Below the pieces are notes generated by a model that saw only the letters and a program-made list of their open reading frames with translations, was not told where the DNA came from and made no database searches. Positions 8,686 through 17,073 of a DNA stretch of 64,000 nucleotides are shown here, piece by piece. A program made the position numbers and the translations under genes. Positions within the stretch are counted from its first letter, which is position 1; every line of letters starts with the position of its first letter. Origin of the DNA: SZUA-309 sp965215995 (GTDB taxonomy: Bacteria > Pseudomonadota > Gammaproteobacteria > Pseudomonadales > Azotimanducaceae); NCBI GenBank assembly GCA_965215995.1, contig OZ244128.1:1054001-1118000 (forward strand). The letters are read 5' to 3'.

Positions 8686-9843
8686 ATGAACCAGTGGTCC
8701 ACTTTGCTGACCGTACTTGTGTTAACGCCTTTCCTGGCGCATGGGCAGGCTGAAATAGAGCCTGAACCTGTGGGCGTCGTGGCCACCCTGCCAAGCGAGT
8801 ATCCAGACCATTGGCTGATGGTCCATGACGCTGCTTTCCCTTACCTGCTGGAAGGCAGGCTGCATGTGATCGATCCTCTGGCTGATAGTTTGAGCACCCA
8901 GGTAAAGGGGATGATCACCGCCAGCTTCTTCGCCGCCTACCAGCGCAGCTCGGTGCGCAACGAGCACTACGTGATGGAGTCGTTCTTCGCTCGAGGCGGA
9001 CGCGGCGGCGAGCGCACGGACGTTGTCACCATCTGGGATCCGTCAACCCTGAGCGTGCTGACCGAAATCGAGGTGCCTGCCAAGCGCATCACCGGCATGC
9101 CCAAGGTGACCATGAGCGGGTTGATCGGTGGCGACCGCTTCCTCGGCATCTACAACTTCACACCGGCCCAGTCAGTTTCCATCGTCGATCTCCAAAAACG
9201 GACCTTTGTCGGCGAGGTCATGACCCCAGGATGCGGATTCATCCTGCCCAATGGCGAGCGCAGCTTCACCTCTCTGTGCTCCAACGGCACCATGCTGACC
9301 AGCCATCTCGACGACGATGGCCGACTCACCGGCACCAGCAGGACCGAGCAATGGTTCGATGCAAACGATGATCCAATCTTCGAAACCGCCGTGGTGGTGG
9401 ATGGGGTCGCCTACTTCCTCACGTTCACCGGTGAGGTATTGCCCGTCGATGTGAGCGGCCGCGAGGTGGAGGCGAAAGCGCGTTGGCCGCTGGCCCAGAA
9501 CGACGAGGAGAAATCCTGGCGACCCGGTGGCGCGAAGCTCTTCACCGCAGACAGCGCCGGCATGGGTTACCTGCTGATGCATCCCGATGGCGGCGAAGGC
9601 ACGCACAAGAACGGTGGCGGTGAAGTCTGGGCTTACGACCTGGCCAACGGCGAGCGTCTGAGGCGTGTCACGTTGGAAAACTGGGGCCTGACCCTCGGCA
9701 CCTCCGGTTCAGGTGATGGTCGCCTGCTGTTCGTCACCAACATCGAAATGGGCATAGACGTCTACGCACTACCGAGTGGCGAGTACGTGAAAACCCTGAC
9801 CAGCGGCGGAATCGCCCCACTCATGCTGTACGGCGCGCACTGA
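8686..9843 (+). CDS. aauB: amine dehydrogenase, large (beta-propeller) subunit
   Basis: A 385-residue exported protein (signal LLTVLVLTPFLAHGQA) with the seven-bladed propeller pattern of methylamine/aromatic amine dehydrogenase heavy chains: PDHWLMVHD, HVIDPLADS, DVVTIWDPSTLSV, EVWAYDLANGERLRR and VYALPSGEYVKTL mark blade edges. The heavy chain holds the TTQ-bearing small chain, encoded 14 bases downstream. The ATG at 8686 has GGGAG at 8674-8678 and is preferred to the ATG at 8665. Choosing aau over mau rests mainly on the small subunit, so treat the symbol as a best guess. Confidence 0.88.
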   Translation: MNQWSTLLTVLVLTPFLAHGQAEIEPEPVGVVATLPSEYPDHWLMVHDAAFPYLLEGRLHVIDPLADSLSTQVKGMITASFFAAYQRSSVRNEHYVMESFFARGGRGGERTDVVTIWDPSTLSVLTEIEVPAKRITGMPKVTMSGLIGGDRFLGIYNFTPAQSVSIVDLQKRTFVGEVMTPGCGFILPNGERSFTSLCSNGTMLTSHLDDDGRLTGTSRTEQWFDANDDPIFETAVVVDGVAYFLTFTGEVLPVDVSGREVEAKARWPLAQNDEEKSWRPGGAKLFTADSAGMGYLLMHPDGGEGTHKNGGGEVWAYDLANGERLRRVTLENWGLTLGTSGSGDGRLLFVTNIEMGIDVYALPSGEYVKTLTSGGIAPLMLYGAH

Positions 9844-9857
9844 ACGGAGAGCAGATT

Positions 9858-10391
9858 ATGAGCACTACAGACAACTTGATCGACAAGATCTCCGAGCGCC
9901 TGACCCGTGACGTTGCCCGACGCACCAGCCGTCGCGGGCTCTTTGGCCTGCTGGGCGCCGGCCTGGTTGGCGCGGCAAGTCTGCCTCTGTTGCCGGTCGC
10001 CCGTGCCGCAGGCGGTGGCAATCCGAGCAAAGCGGATGTGCCGGATTCAGGCGACGATACCCGTTGCGAATACTGGCGCTACTGCGCCATCGACGGTTTT
10101 CTCTGCACCTGCTGTGGCGGAACGGTAAACAGCTGCCCGCCGGGAACCGAAATGTCGCCGATCACATGGATCGGCACCTGCAGGAATCCGGTGGACGGCA
10201 AGAACTACGTCATCTCCTACAATGACTGCTGTGGAAAATCCGCCTGCGGTAACTGCATGTGCAACACCAACGAAGGTGATCGGCCCATGTACAACCCTCC
10301 CAAAAGCAACGACATCAACTGGTGCCTCGGCACCGAAAGTTCGGTCTATCACTGCTCCACTGCCGTTCTTCTCGGACTTTCGGTGGAGTAG
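9858..10391 (+). CDS. aauA: amine dehydrogenase, small subunit carrying the TTQ cofactor
   Basis: A 177-residue protein with a long twin-arginine leader (RRTSRRGLFGLLG, residues 21-33) and fourteen cysteines in the mature part, the density expected of the disulfide-knotted light chain. W104 in PITWIGTC and W155 in NDINWC are 51 residues apart and match the two tryptophans that form tryptophan tryptophylquinone. D123 (NDCCGK) matches the catalytic Asp. The position of the conserved active-site Thr (HCT in known enzymes) is Ser167 here (HCST). Motifs such as AIDGFLCTCCGG and CCGKSACG resemble aromatic amine dehydrogenase more than methylamine dehydrogenase, from memory. The enzyme would oxidise primary amines to aldehydes and ammonia in the periplasm. 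Confidence 0.93.
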   Translation: MSTTDNLIDKISERLTRDVARRTSRRGLFGLLGAGLVGAASLPLLPVARAAGGGNPSKADVPDSGDDTRCEYWRYCAIDGFLCTCCGGTVNSCPPGTEMSPITWIGTCRNPVDGKNYVISYNDCCGKSACGNCMCNTNEGDRPMYNPPKSNDINWCLGTESSVYHCSTAVLLGLSVE

Positions 10392-10395
10392 ATCC

Positions 10396-10884
10396 ATGCG
10401 ACGGAACTGGGCCTTGGCGAGCGCGATCGGCGCCATGGCGAGCATGGTTTCCGCCGGGGTAATCGCCGCCGATCCAAGCCCCGGCGTACACAGCTCGGCC
10501 CGCGCTGAATTCAACTACAGGATGCACTGCCAGGGTTGTCACGGACCCGAGGGCACCGGCACAGCCGACGGCGCTGTTCCCACGATGAACGACTTTCTGG
10601 GGAATTATCTGAAGGTTGAACAGGGCCGGGAGTTTCTAGTACGCGTGCCCGGCTCCGCCAATGCGGATCTGTCAGACAGCGCGCTCGCGGAAGTGCTGAA
10701 CTGGTTGCTGCCGCGCATTTCCGCTCAGCAGTTGCCGGATGATTTCGAGCCTTACCGGGCGGCTGAAGTTTCCAAGTGGCGGGCCGAGCCTTTGCGGGAT
10801 GTTGACGGCATGCGCGAGCGGCTTATCGCACGGATGGCCGAACTCGGCATCTACGAGCAGAATGCCCAACGTCGTACCCACTGA
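10396..10884 (+). CDS. monoheme cytochrome c, likely electron acceptor of the amine dehydrogenase
   Basis: A 162-residue exported protein with a signal peptide (residues 1-25, ending VIAAD) and one CXXCH heme site, C45-Q-G-C48-H49, followed by GPEGTGTADG as in class I cytochromes. Candidate axial Met residues are M44 and M65. It starts four bases after the small-subunit stop codon, so it is co-transcribed. Known TTQ enzymes hand electrons to amicyanin, azurin or a c-type cytochrome; no cupredoxin gene is visible here, so this protein is the natural candidate (inference). Confidence 0.85.
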   Translation: MRRNWALASAIGAMASMVSAGVIAADPSPGVHSSARAEFNYRMHCQGCHGPEGTGTADGAVPTMNDFLGNYLKVEQGREFLVRVPGSANADLSDSALAEVLNWLLPRISAQQLPDDFEPYRAAEVSKWRAEPLRDVDGMRERLIARMAELGIYEQNAQRRTH

Positions 10885-10960
10885 GCTTCCGGATCGACGA
10901 TCCACCTGCCTGCAGCAATAACCGACCTTTGCTAACGACCGGCAGTTCGTGGCTTGCGCA

Positions 10961-11266
10961 TCAGAGCGCCAGCACCAATTCTTCACCAAGAGCGACGGCG
11001 CAGCAGGTCAGCACCATTCCGTGCCCTGCCCCCTTGCCGCTACTCAATCTCACTCGACCGTGATCAGGCTGACCTTCGAGAACGCGAACTTCGCAGACCC
11101 CGCACTTCCCGTCACCACAGTTATATGGCACATGGATGCCAGCGCCGAGGAGCGCTGCAAGGATACTCATCCCCGGCGGCACGGGAACGCTCTGACCGGT
11201 GCTGGCCAGCACCACGGAAAAACCACGCACGTTGAGTGGGTTGCGGAACTGGTCGAACCGTTTCAT
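10961..11266 (-). CDS. 2Fe-2S plant-type ferredoxin
   Basis: A 101-residue ferredoxin-fold protein. The ligands are C50, C55 and C58 in the loop NCGDGKCGVC, and C88 or C89 in MVLTCCA. It starts at the ATG at 11266 (MKRFDQFRNP), which aligns with the family start; the frame is open further upstream but without family features. It runs toward the amine dehydrogenase operon and away from yejA. It may serve an oxygenase, an iron-sulfur assembly step or the amine pathway; nothing in the sequence settles this. Confidence 0.85.
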   Translation of the reverse strand: MKRFDQFRNPLNVRGFSVVLASTGQSVPVPPGMSILAALLGAGIHVPYNCGDGKCGVCEVRVLEGQPDHGRVRLSSGKGAGHGMVLTCCAVALGEELVLAL

Positions 11267-11353
11267 CAATACGCACCTTGCAGAATTCGGAAGCGTACAC
11301 CCCGCTGCCACGACGGAGCATTGACCGGAAACAAAGAACAGCCGCCTGAGTTT

Positions 11354-11365
11354 TCTTCGCGAAGA
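11354..11365. promoter_or_regulatory. 12-bp perfect palindrome between the ferredoxin and yejA
   Basis: TCTTCGCGAAGA is a perfect palindrome in the 143-base divergent gap between the 2Fe-2S ferredoxin and yejA, just upstream of a possible promoter at 11371-11400. It could be an operator for either gene. A chance palindrome in GC-rich DNA cannot be excluded. Confidence 0.3.
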
Positions 11366-11370
11366 CCGCA

Positions 11371-11400
11371 TTTACCTCCGTAGCGCGAACTTGCTAGATT
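11371..11400 (+). promoter_or_regulatory. possible sigma-70 promoter of yejABEF
   Basis: TTTACC at 11371-11376 and TAGATT at 11395-11400 are separated by 18 bases. A start of transcription a few bases later would leave almost no leader before the ATG at 11410, or about 25 bases before the GTG at 11431. The match is modest. Confidence 0.3.
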
Positions 11401-11409
11401 GCCAAGGCG

Positions 11410-13305
11410 ATGTTCGGGGGAAGCGTGAATGTGAGGCAGTTCGTGCTGGTTATCGTGACCGTAGTCACGCTGCCCGTCGCCGTGATAACAGCCGCGGACA
11501 TAGGCACTGATATCCGCTATCAGCACGGCTATGCCTTTCTTTCCCAGCCCGTCCAGCCCGCCGACTATGCCCACTTCGCCTATGTGAATCCGGACGCACC
11601 GAAAGGCGGCACCATCCGCATCGCCGGTATGGGCAACTGGGACAACTTCAACAACGTCACCGTCCGCGGGCGGTTGCCGATAGGTGTGTCGTTCTGGGAT
11701 TCCCAGCGAAACTACGTCCAGGACTCACTCATGTACGGCGCTCTGGACGAACCGGCAACCCAATATGGCCTGATTGCCGAAGGAATTGCGGTCGGCGAGA
11801 ACTACGCCTGGGTAGCCTTCAAGCTGCGCGAACAAGCCCGCTGGCACGACGGCACACCCATCACCCCGGAAGATGTGGTGTTTTCGTTCGATATCTACCG
11901 GAACCACGCCACACCGACGATCAGCACCCCGATGCAGGTGGTGGAGTCCGTGCAGGTGATCGGGCCGCACGAAGTGAAGTTCAATATCGCCGCCGCCGCC
12001 CAGGGCAATCCGGTGGTACCCCGCCGTCTCGGCGTGGCGCCCATCATTCCCAAGCACTACTGGGAAGACCGGGATATCAGTAAAACTACCGTGGCCGCCC
12101 CGCTCAGCTCCGGCCCCTATCGCGTGAAAGACCATGAGGTGGGACGCTGGATCGAATACGAACGGGTGCCCGACTACTGGGCCCGGGATCTGCCGGTGCG
12201 CAAGGGCATGTGGAACTATGACATCATCAAGGTCGATTACTTCCGCGACGACCTGGTGCAGACGGAAGCGGTAAAGGGCCACCTCGTCGACATTCACACG
12301 GAGAGCGTGTCGCGACGCTGGGTCACCGCCTATGACTTTCCCGCTGCCGACGCGGGCTTGTTCAAGAAAGCCATCTTCAACTTCATCCGGCCCGCTGGGC
12401 TCTGGTGGCCGATCTTCTGGAATCTCGATCAGCCTCGCTTTCAGGACATCCGGGTCCGGGAGGCGCTGGATCTCGCTCGCCCGGGCAGCGAGTGGGGCAG
12501 TAAGCGTACGTACGACTTCTGGGGCCAGGGCTTGAGCTTCTTTCACGACTCACCCTATGCAGCAACGGGACTTCCGAACGAAGGAGAGCTGGCACTGCTC
12601 GAGCCCCTGCGTAATCAGATCCCACCGCGCGTTTTCACTCATGAATTCAAGCGCCCTCCCAACCAACACAAAGGTTGGGACCGGGACAACCTGCTGCGCG
12701 CTGCCGAGCTTCTTAAGGAGGCCGGTTGGGTCATGAGAGACGGCAAGCTGGTGCATGGGGAGACCGGTGAGCACTTCCACATCCGTATGGTGGCAGTGTC
12801 ACCGGCACTCGGCCGCTCCTGGATCTCCTACTCGAGACTGCTGGAGCGCCTCGGAATCACCACCTCGATCAAATCGCCGGAGGTTTCCAACTGGCTCTAC
12901 CGCATGCGCTCCGGCGATTTCGACGCGGGGTCCGTCCCGTTCATCACCGACAACACGCCGACCATGAACATCACCAACTTCTTTCACAGCACCACAGCCG
13001 ATCTGGCCTACAGCCAGAACTGGAGCAACTTGCGGGATCCGGCAGTAGATACGCTGATCGGCCATGTTTATGCAGCGCAGACTTACGAGGATTTCACCAA
13101 CGCGTTGCGCGCCCTTGATCGCGTCCTGATCTGGAACTTCTACTGGCAACCGGGCTCCTCGCGAGTGGACTACAACGTGGTCTACTGGGACAAGTTCGGC
13201 CGCCCGGAGGTGGACGGGAGGCTGCTCCGCCTCGCCTACATCGACACCTGGTGGTTGGATGAGGAAAAGGCCGCCAGAGTTCACGACTTCACCAGGACGA
13301 AATGA
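11410..13305 (+). CDS. yejA: YejA-type periplasmic oligopeptide-binding protein
   Basis: A 631-residue SBP_bac_5 protein with a signal peptide (LVIVTVVTLPVAVITAAD) and family marks PDAPKGGTIRIAGMG, EGIAVGENYAWVAFKLREQARWHDG and DVVFSF. The length is that of YejA, longer than OppA or DppA. It is followed by the matching permease and ATPase genes. In other bacteria YejABEF imports peptides, including microcin C. The ATG at 11410 has no good ribosome site; the GTG at 11431 has GGGGGA nine bases upstream and may be the true start. Facing putA downstream, it may feed peptide-derived proline into catabolism (inference). Confidence 0.93.
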   Translation: MFGGSVNVRQFVLVIVTVVTLPVAVITAADIGTDIRYQHGYAFLSQPVQPADYAHFAYVNPDAPKGGTIRIAGMGNWDNFNNVTVRGRLPIGVSFWDSQRNYVQDSLMYGALDEPATQYGLIAEGIAVGENYAWVAFKLREQARWHDGTPITPEDVVFSFDIYRNHATPTISTPMQVVESVQVIGPHEVKFNIAAAAQGNPVVPRRLGVAPIIPKHYWEDRDISKTTVAAPLSSGPYRVKDHEVGRWIEYERVPDYWARDLPVRKGMWNYDIIKVDYFRDDLVQTEAVKGHLVDIHTESVSRRWVTAYDFPAADAGLFKKAIFNFIRPAGLWWPIFWNLDQPRFQDIRVREALDLARPGSEWGSKRTYDFWGQGLSFFHDSPYAATGLPNEGELALLEPLRNQIPPRVFTHEFKRPPNQHKGWDRDNLLRAAELLKEAGWVMRDGKLVHGETGEHFHIRMVAVSPALGRSWISYSRLLERLGITTSIKSPEVSNWLYRMRSGDFDAGSVPFITDNTPTMNITNFFHSTTADLAYSQNWSNLRDPAVDTLIGHVYAAQTYEDFTNALRALDRVLIWNFYWQPGSSRVDYNVVYWDKFGRPEVDGRLLRLAYIDTWWLDEEKAARVHDFTRTK

Positions 13306-13341
13306 ATCTCCGGGCCACCCCTGTGAATCCTGGACTGACAC

Positions 13342-14415
13342 GTGGCTAGATACATAGCACGCCGCCTGCTGCTCATCGTGCCGACGCTGTTCGGCATCAT
13401 GATCATCAATTTCACCATCGTGCAGTTCGCCCCTGGCGGACCGGTAGAACAGGTACTGGCCCAGGCATCCGGGTTCAGCGTCTCGAGCACGGCCTCGGTC
13501 TCTTCCAGCTCCCTGGGCCCAAGTGGCGACACGGGTTATACCGGCAGTTCCGGGCTCGATCCTGCGCTGGTCGCCCGGCTCGAGCAGCAATTCGGATTCG
13601 ACAAGCCGGCCCACGAGCGCTTCCTGCTGATGATGGGCAACTACCTGCGTCTCGATTTCGGGCACAGCTATTTCCAGGATCGCGCCGTCGTGGACCTGGT
13701 CATCGAGCGCCTGCCCGTTTCCGTTTCCCTGGGCCTCTGGTCGCTGCTTCTGATTTACTCGATCTCCATCCCGCTCGGAATCGCCAAAGCGGTCCGGGAC
13801 GGTCAACGATTCGATCTCTGGACCAGTGCGGTGGTGTTCACGGCCTACGCTGTGCCCGGTTTCCTGTTCGCCATCCTGTTGATCGTCGTGTTTGCCGGAG
13901 GTTCCTACTTCGACTGGTTTCCGATTCGTGGCCTCACTTCCGACAACTTCAGCGACCTGAGCCTGCTCGGCAAGATCGGCGACTACTTCTGGCACCTGGC
14001 GCTGCCGCTTACGGCTCTCACCATCGGCGGCTTCGCCACGCTCACCATGCTGACCAAAAACAGCTTCCTGGAAGAGCTCAACAAGCAATTCGTGCTCACC
14101 GCCCGAGCAAAAGGCGTGACCGAACGCCGCGTGCTCTACGGACACGTGTTCCGCAATGCGATGCTCATCGTTGTCGCCGGATTCCCTGCCGCATTCGTCG
14201 GCATTCTGTTCACCGGCGCGCTGCTGATCGAGGTGATCTTCTCCCTCGACGGTATCGGCCTGCTCGGCTATGAGGCGGTCGTGAAGCGCGACTACCCGAT
14301 TCTCTTCGGCACTCTGTTCAGCTTCACGCTGATTGGCCTGATCATGCAGCTGATCGGCGATCTCACATATGTTCTGGTCGATCCTCGCATCGATTTCGAG
14401 TCGCGCGACCTATGA
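13342..14415 (+). CDS. yejB: YejB-type ABC permease
   Basis: A 357-residue permease with six membrane helices, opening with the family N terminus MARYIARRLLLIVPTLFGI and carrying the permease EAA-like loop near VLTARAKGVTERRVLYGHVFRNA. A Ser/Gly-rich linker (about residues 48-72) sits in the first periplasmic loop, as is usual for YejB. It starts at GTG 13342. Its stop overlaps the yejE start by four bases (14412-14415), which supports a single transcript. Confidence 0.94.
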   Translation: MARYIARRLLLIVPTLFGIMIINFTIVQFAPGGPVEQVLAQASGFSVSSTASVSSSSLGPSGDTGYTGSSGLDPALVARLEQQFGFDKPAHERFLLMMGNYLRLDFGHSYFQDRAVVDLVIERLPVSVSLGLWSLLLIYSISIPLGIAKAVRDGQRFDLWTSAVVFTAYAVPGFLFAILLIVVFAGGSYFDWFPIRGLTSDNFSDLSLLGKIGDYFWHLALPLTALTIGGFATLTMLTKNSFLEELNKQFVLTARAKGVTERRVLYGHVFRNAMLIVVAGFPAAFVGILFTGALLIEVIFSLDGIGLLGYEAVVKRDYPILFGTLFSFTLIGLIMQLIGDLTYVLVDPRIDFESRDL

Positions 14416-15443
14416 GCCCGTTGAATCAACGACGGCTGGCCAACTTCCGTGCCAACAGGCGCGGGTACTGGTCATTGTGGATCTTCACCATTCTGTTTCT
14501 GCTGTCGCTGATGGCCGAGTTCATCGCCAACGATAAGCCTATCCTCTTCTCCGTAGGCGGTGAGTGGCACTTCCCCGTATTCAACACCTATACGGAGAAA
14601 GAGCTCGGCGGTCAGTTCGAAAGTGAAGCCTACTACCGGGATCCATACGTCCAGGCGCTGATTGAGCGTGACGGCTGGATGCTGTGGCCGCCCGTGCGCT
14701 ACTCCTACGCCACCATCGACTGGGATCTGCCACCTCCTTACCCGGCACCGCCAAGTGCGGAACACTGGTTGGGCACGGACGGGCTCGGCTCGGATACCTT
14801 CGCTAAGCTCCTTTACGGCTTTCGCATGTCTGTGCTGTTCGGGCTGACGCTCACGCTCATCAGTTCCGTGATCGGGGTGACGGTCGGCGCTCTCCAGGGC
14901 TACTTTGGCGGCTACACGGACCTCATCGGCCAGCGGATCGTCGAAATCTGGACCGGGCTGCCCGTGCTCTTCCTGCTCATCATTCTGGCCAGCCTCGTTG
15001 AGCCCAACATCTTCTGGCTGCTCGGCATTCTCGCCCTGTTCAGCTGGATGGCCTTGGTCGGCGTCGTGCGCGCCGAGTTCCTCCGGGCTCGAAACTTCGA
15101 GTTCGTCCGCGCCGCCAGAGCGCTTGGCGTTTCCAACCTGACCATCATGCGCCGGCATGTTCTGCCGAACGCCATGGTAGCTACCCTCACCTACCTGCCG
15201 TTTCTGCTGAATGGTTCCATCACCACGCTCACGGCCCTCGACTTCCTGGGCTTCGGTCTGCCTCTGGACTCCCCCTCGCTTGGCCGTCTGCTTTCCCTGG
15301 CCAAGATGAACCTGCACGCGCCGTGGCTCGGCCTGTTCGCCTTCTTCACCCTGGCCATCATGCTCACCCTGCTGATCTTCATTGGCGAAGCCGTGCGAGA
15401 TGCTTTTGATCCCCGCCGCAGCGCGGAGGCCTCTCATGCCTGA
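14412..15443 (+). CDS. yejE: YejE-type ABC permease
   Basis: A 343-residue permease with an N-terminal helix, a long periplasmic loop (GGEWHFPVFNTYTEKELGG... WLGTDGLGSDTFAKLLYGFR), and the transmembrane core with the coupling motif RAARALGVSNLTIMRRHVLPNA. These are features of YejE/OppC proteins. It pairs with YejB to form the channel. It overlaps yejB by four bases and yejF by eight. Confidence 0.94.
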   Translation: MSPLNQRRLANFRANRRGYWSLWIFTILFLLSLMAEFIANDKPILFSVGGEWHFPVFNTYTEKELGGQFESEAYYRDPYVQALIERDGWMLWPPVRYSYATIDWDLPPPYPAPPSAEHWLGTDGLGSDTFAKLLYGFRMSVLFGLTLTLISSVIGVTVGALQGYFGGYTDLIGQRIVEIWTGLPVLFLLIILASLVEPNIFWLLGILALFSWMALVGVVRAEFLRARNFEFVRAARALGVSNLTIMRRHVLPNAMVATLTYLPFLLNGSITTLTALDFLGFGLPLDSPSLGRLLSLAKMNLHAPWLGLFAFFTLAIMLTLLIFIGEAVRDAFDPRRSAEASHA

Positions 15444-17034
15444 GGCGCCTACGAGGTCTCAGCCGGTGCTTCAGGTCGACAACCTGCAGGTCGACTTCGG
15501 CGCCAACACCGCCGTAAGTGGCGTTTCCTTCGAGGTAGGCGATGGGGAGACCCTGGCTCTGGTAGGAGAGTCCGGTAGCGGCAAGTCAGCGACCGCTCTC
15601 TCTGTGTTGCAATTGCTGCCCTATCCCATGGCGTCGCACCCGAAGGGATCCATCCGAGTGCTCGGGGAAGAGATGATTGGCGCCAGCCATGCCCGGCTGC
15701 TCGGCATACGCGGCGGTGTGGTCAGCATGATCTTCCAGGAACCCATGACCTCTCTGAACCCACTACACACGGTTGCCAAGCAGATCGGCGAGACGCTCAT
15801 CCTGCACAAAGGGCTGGGTCGCCAGGAGGCACGTGATCGGGCGCTCGAGCTTCTGCGGTTGGTCCGTCTGCCTGATGCAGAAGCAAAGCTCAGCGCTTAC
15901 CCGCACCAACTCTCGGGCGGACAGCGGCAGCGGGTCATGATCGCCATGGCGCTGGCCAACGAGCCGAGGCTCCTGATCGCCGATGAGCCGACGACGGCGC
16001 TGGATGTGACCATCCAGGCGAGCATTCTCGAGCTGCTCAAGGATCTGCAGAAAAAGCTCGGCATGTCGTTGCTGCTCATCTCCCACGACCTCGGCATCGT
16101 CCGCCACATGGCGGATCGGGTTTGCGTCATGACTCAGGGCGAGATCGTGGAATCGGGCAGCACGGCGGAGGTTTTCGAGTCTCCGCGCCACGAATACACC
16201 CGCCACCTGCTCGCAGCTGAACCCAGGGGTGCGCCGGTGGCTGCGGATCCAGGCGCCCCCCGGGTAATGGAAGTACGGAACCTGAATGTCCACTACCAGA
16301 TCGGCAAAGGCTGGTTAGGCAAGCAACAGACGTTTCACGCCGTCCGCGATCTGGACCTGGATCTTGGCCAGGGACAGACCGTCGGTGTGGTGGGCGAGTC
16401 GGGATCGGGTAAAACCACCCTCGGCCTCGCGCTCCTCCGCCTGATCAGCTCAGAGGGCACGGTGCGCTTCAACGACACGGATATCATGCGGTTGCCGTCT
16501 GCCCGGATGAAAACCCAGCGGCAACACATGCAGATCGTATTTCAGGATCCGTACGGCAGCCTGTCACCGCGTCTGTCCGTGCGTCAGATAATCGAGGAAG
16601 GCCTGCTCGTGCACCGGCCGGATCTGTCGGCTGATGACAGGCAAGATCGTGTCGCCGAGGTGCTGGCTGACGTTGGCCTCGCTCCGGAAGACATGGAGCG
16701 CTACCCGCATGAGTTTTCAGGCGGCCAGCGTCAGCGTATCTCCATTGCCCGGGCCGTGGTTCTCGAGCCCCGCTTCGTGGTGCTGGATGAGCCAACGTCC
16801 GCCCTCGATATGTCAGTTCAGGCCCAGATCGTGGATCTGTTGAGAGAGCTGCAGACGCGGTTCGGGCTATCCTATCTCTTCATCAGCCACGACCTGAAGG
16901 TCGTTCGGGCGTTGGCGCACCAGCTCATCGTCATGAAGGACGGCGTTGTGGTCGAGCAGGGCCCGGCTCAGGAAGTGTTCGACAATCCCGGCTCGGCCTA
17001 CACTCGCGAGCTGATGGGTGCTGCATTCGTGTAG
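15436..17034 (+). CDS. yejF: YejF-type double ABC ATPase
   Basis: A 532-residue protein with two ATPase halves. Each has Walker A (GESGSGKSAT and GESGSGKTTL), a signature (LSGGQRQR and FSGGQRQR) and Walker B (LLIADEPTTALD and VVLDEPTSALD). I start it at ATG 15436, which has GGAGG six bases upstream and gives MPEAPTRSQPVLQVDNL; the frame is open earlier inside yejE. It powers the YejABE importer. putA starts 39 bases after its stop on the same strand. Confidence 0.95.
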   Translation: MPEAPTRSQPVLQVDNLQVDFGANTAVSGVSFEVGDGETLALVGESGSGKSATALSVLQLLPYPMASHPKGSIRVLGEEMIGASHARLLGIRGGVVSMIFQEPMTSLNPLHTVAKQIGETLILHKGLGRQEARDRALELLRLVRLPDAEAKLSAYPHQLSGGQRQRVMIAMALANEPRLLIADEPTTALDVTIQASILELLKDLQKKLGMSLLLISHDLGIVRHMADRVCVMTQGEIVESGSTAEVFESPRHEYTRHLLAAEPRGAPVAADPGAPRVMEVRNLNVHYQIGKGWLGKQQTFHAVRDLDLDLGQGQTVGVVGESGSGKTTLGLALLRLISSEGTVRFNDTDIMRLPSARMKTQRQHMQIVFQDPYGSLSPRLSVRQIIEEGLLVHRPDLSADDRQDRVAEVLADVGLAPEDMERYPHEFSGGQRQRISIARAVVLEPRFVVLDEPTSALDMSVQAQIVDLLRELQTRFGLSYLFISHDLKVVRALAHQLIVMKDGVVVEQGPAQEVFDNPGSAYTRELMGAAFV

Positions 17035-17073
17035 CACTGGGACAACTGCTCAGAGGATGGGGGATACGTACTC

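Noticed and set aside
10885..10960. possible terminator between convergent genes (GGATC-GAC-GATCC at 10891-10903)
   Set aside because: The stem is only five pairs with a three-base loop and no T-run, too weak to call.
12799..14145. 448-codon minus-strand frame
   Set aside because: It mirrors yejA and yejB, has no recognisable domain and many charged repeats.
14472..15437. 321-codon minus-strand frame
   Set aside because: It is the antisense shadow of yejE, rich in Gln/Glu/His, with no family pattern.
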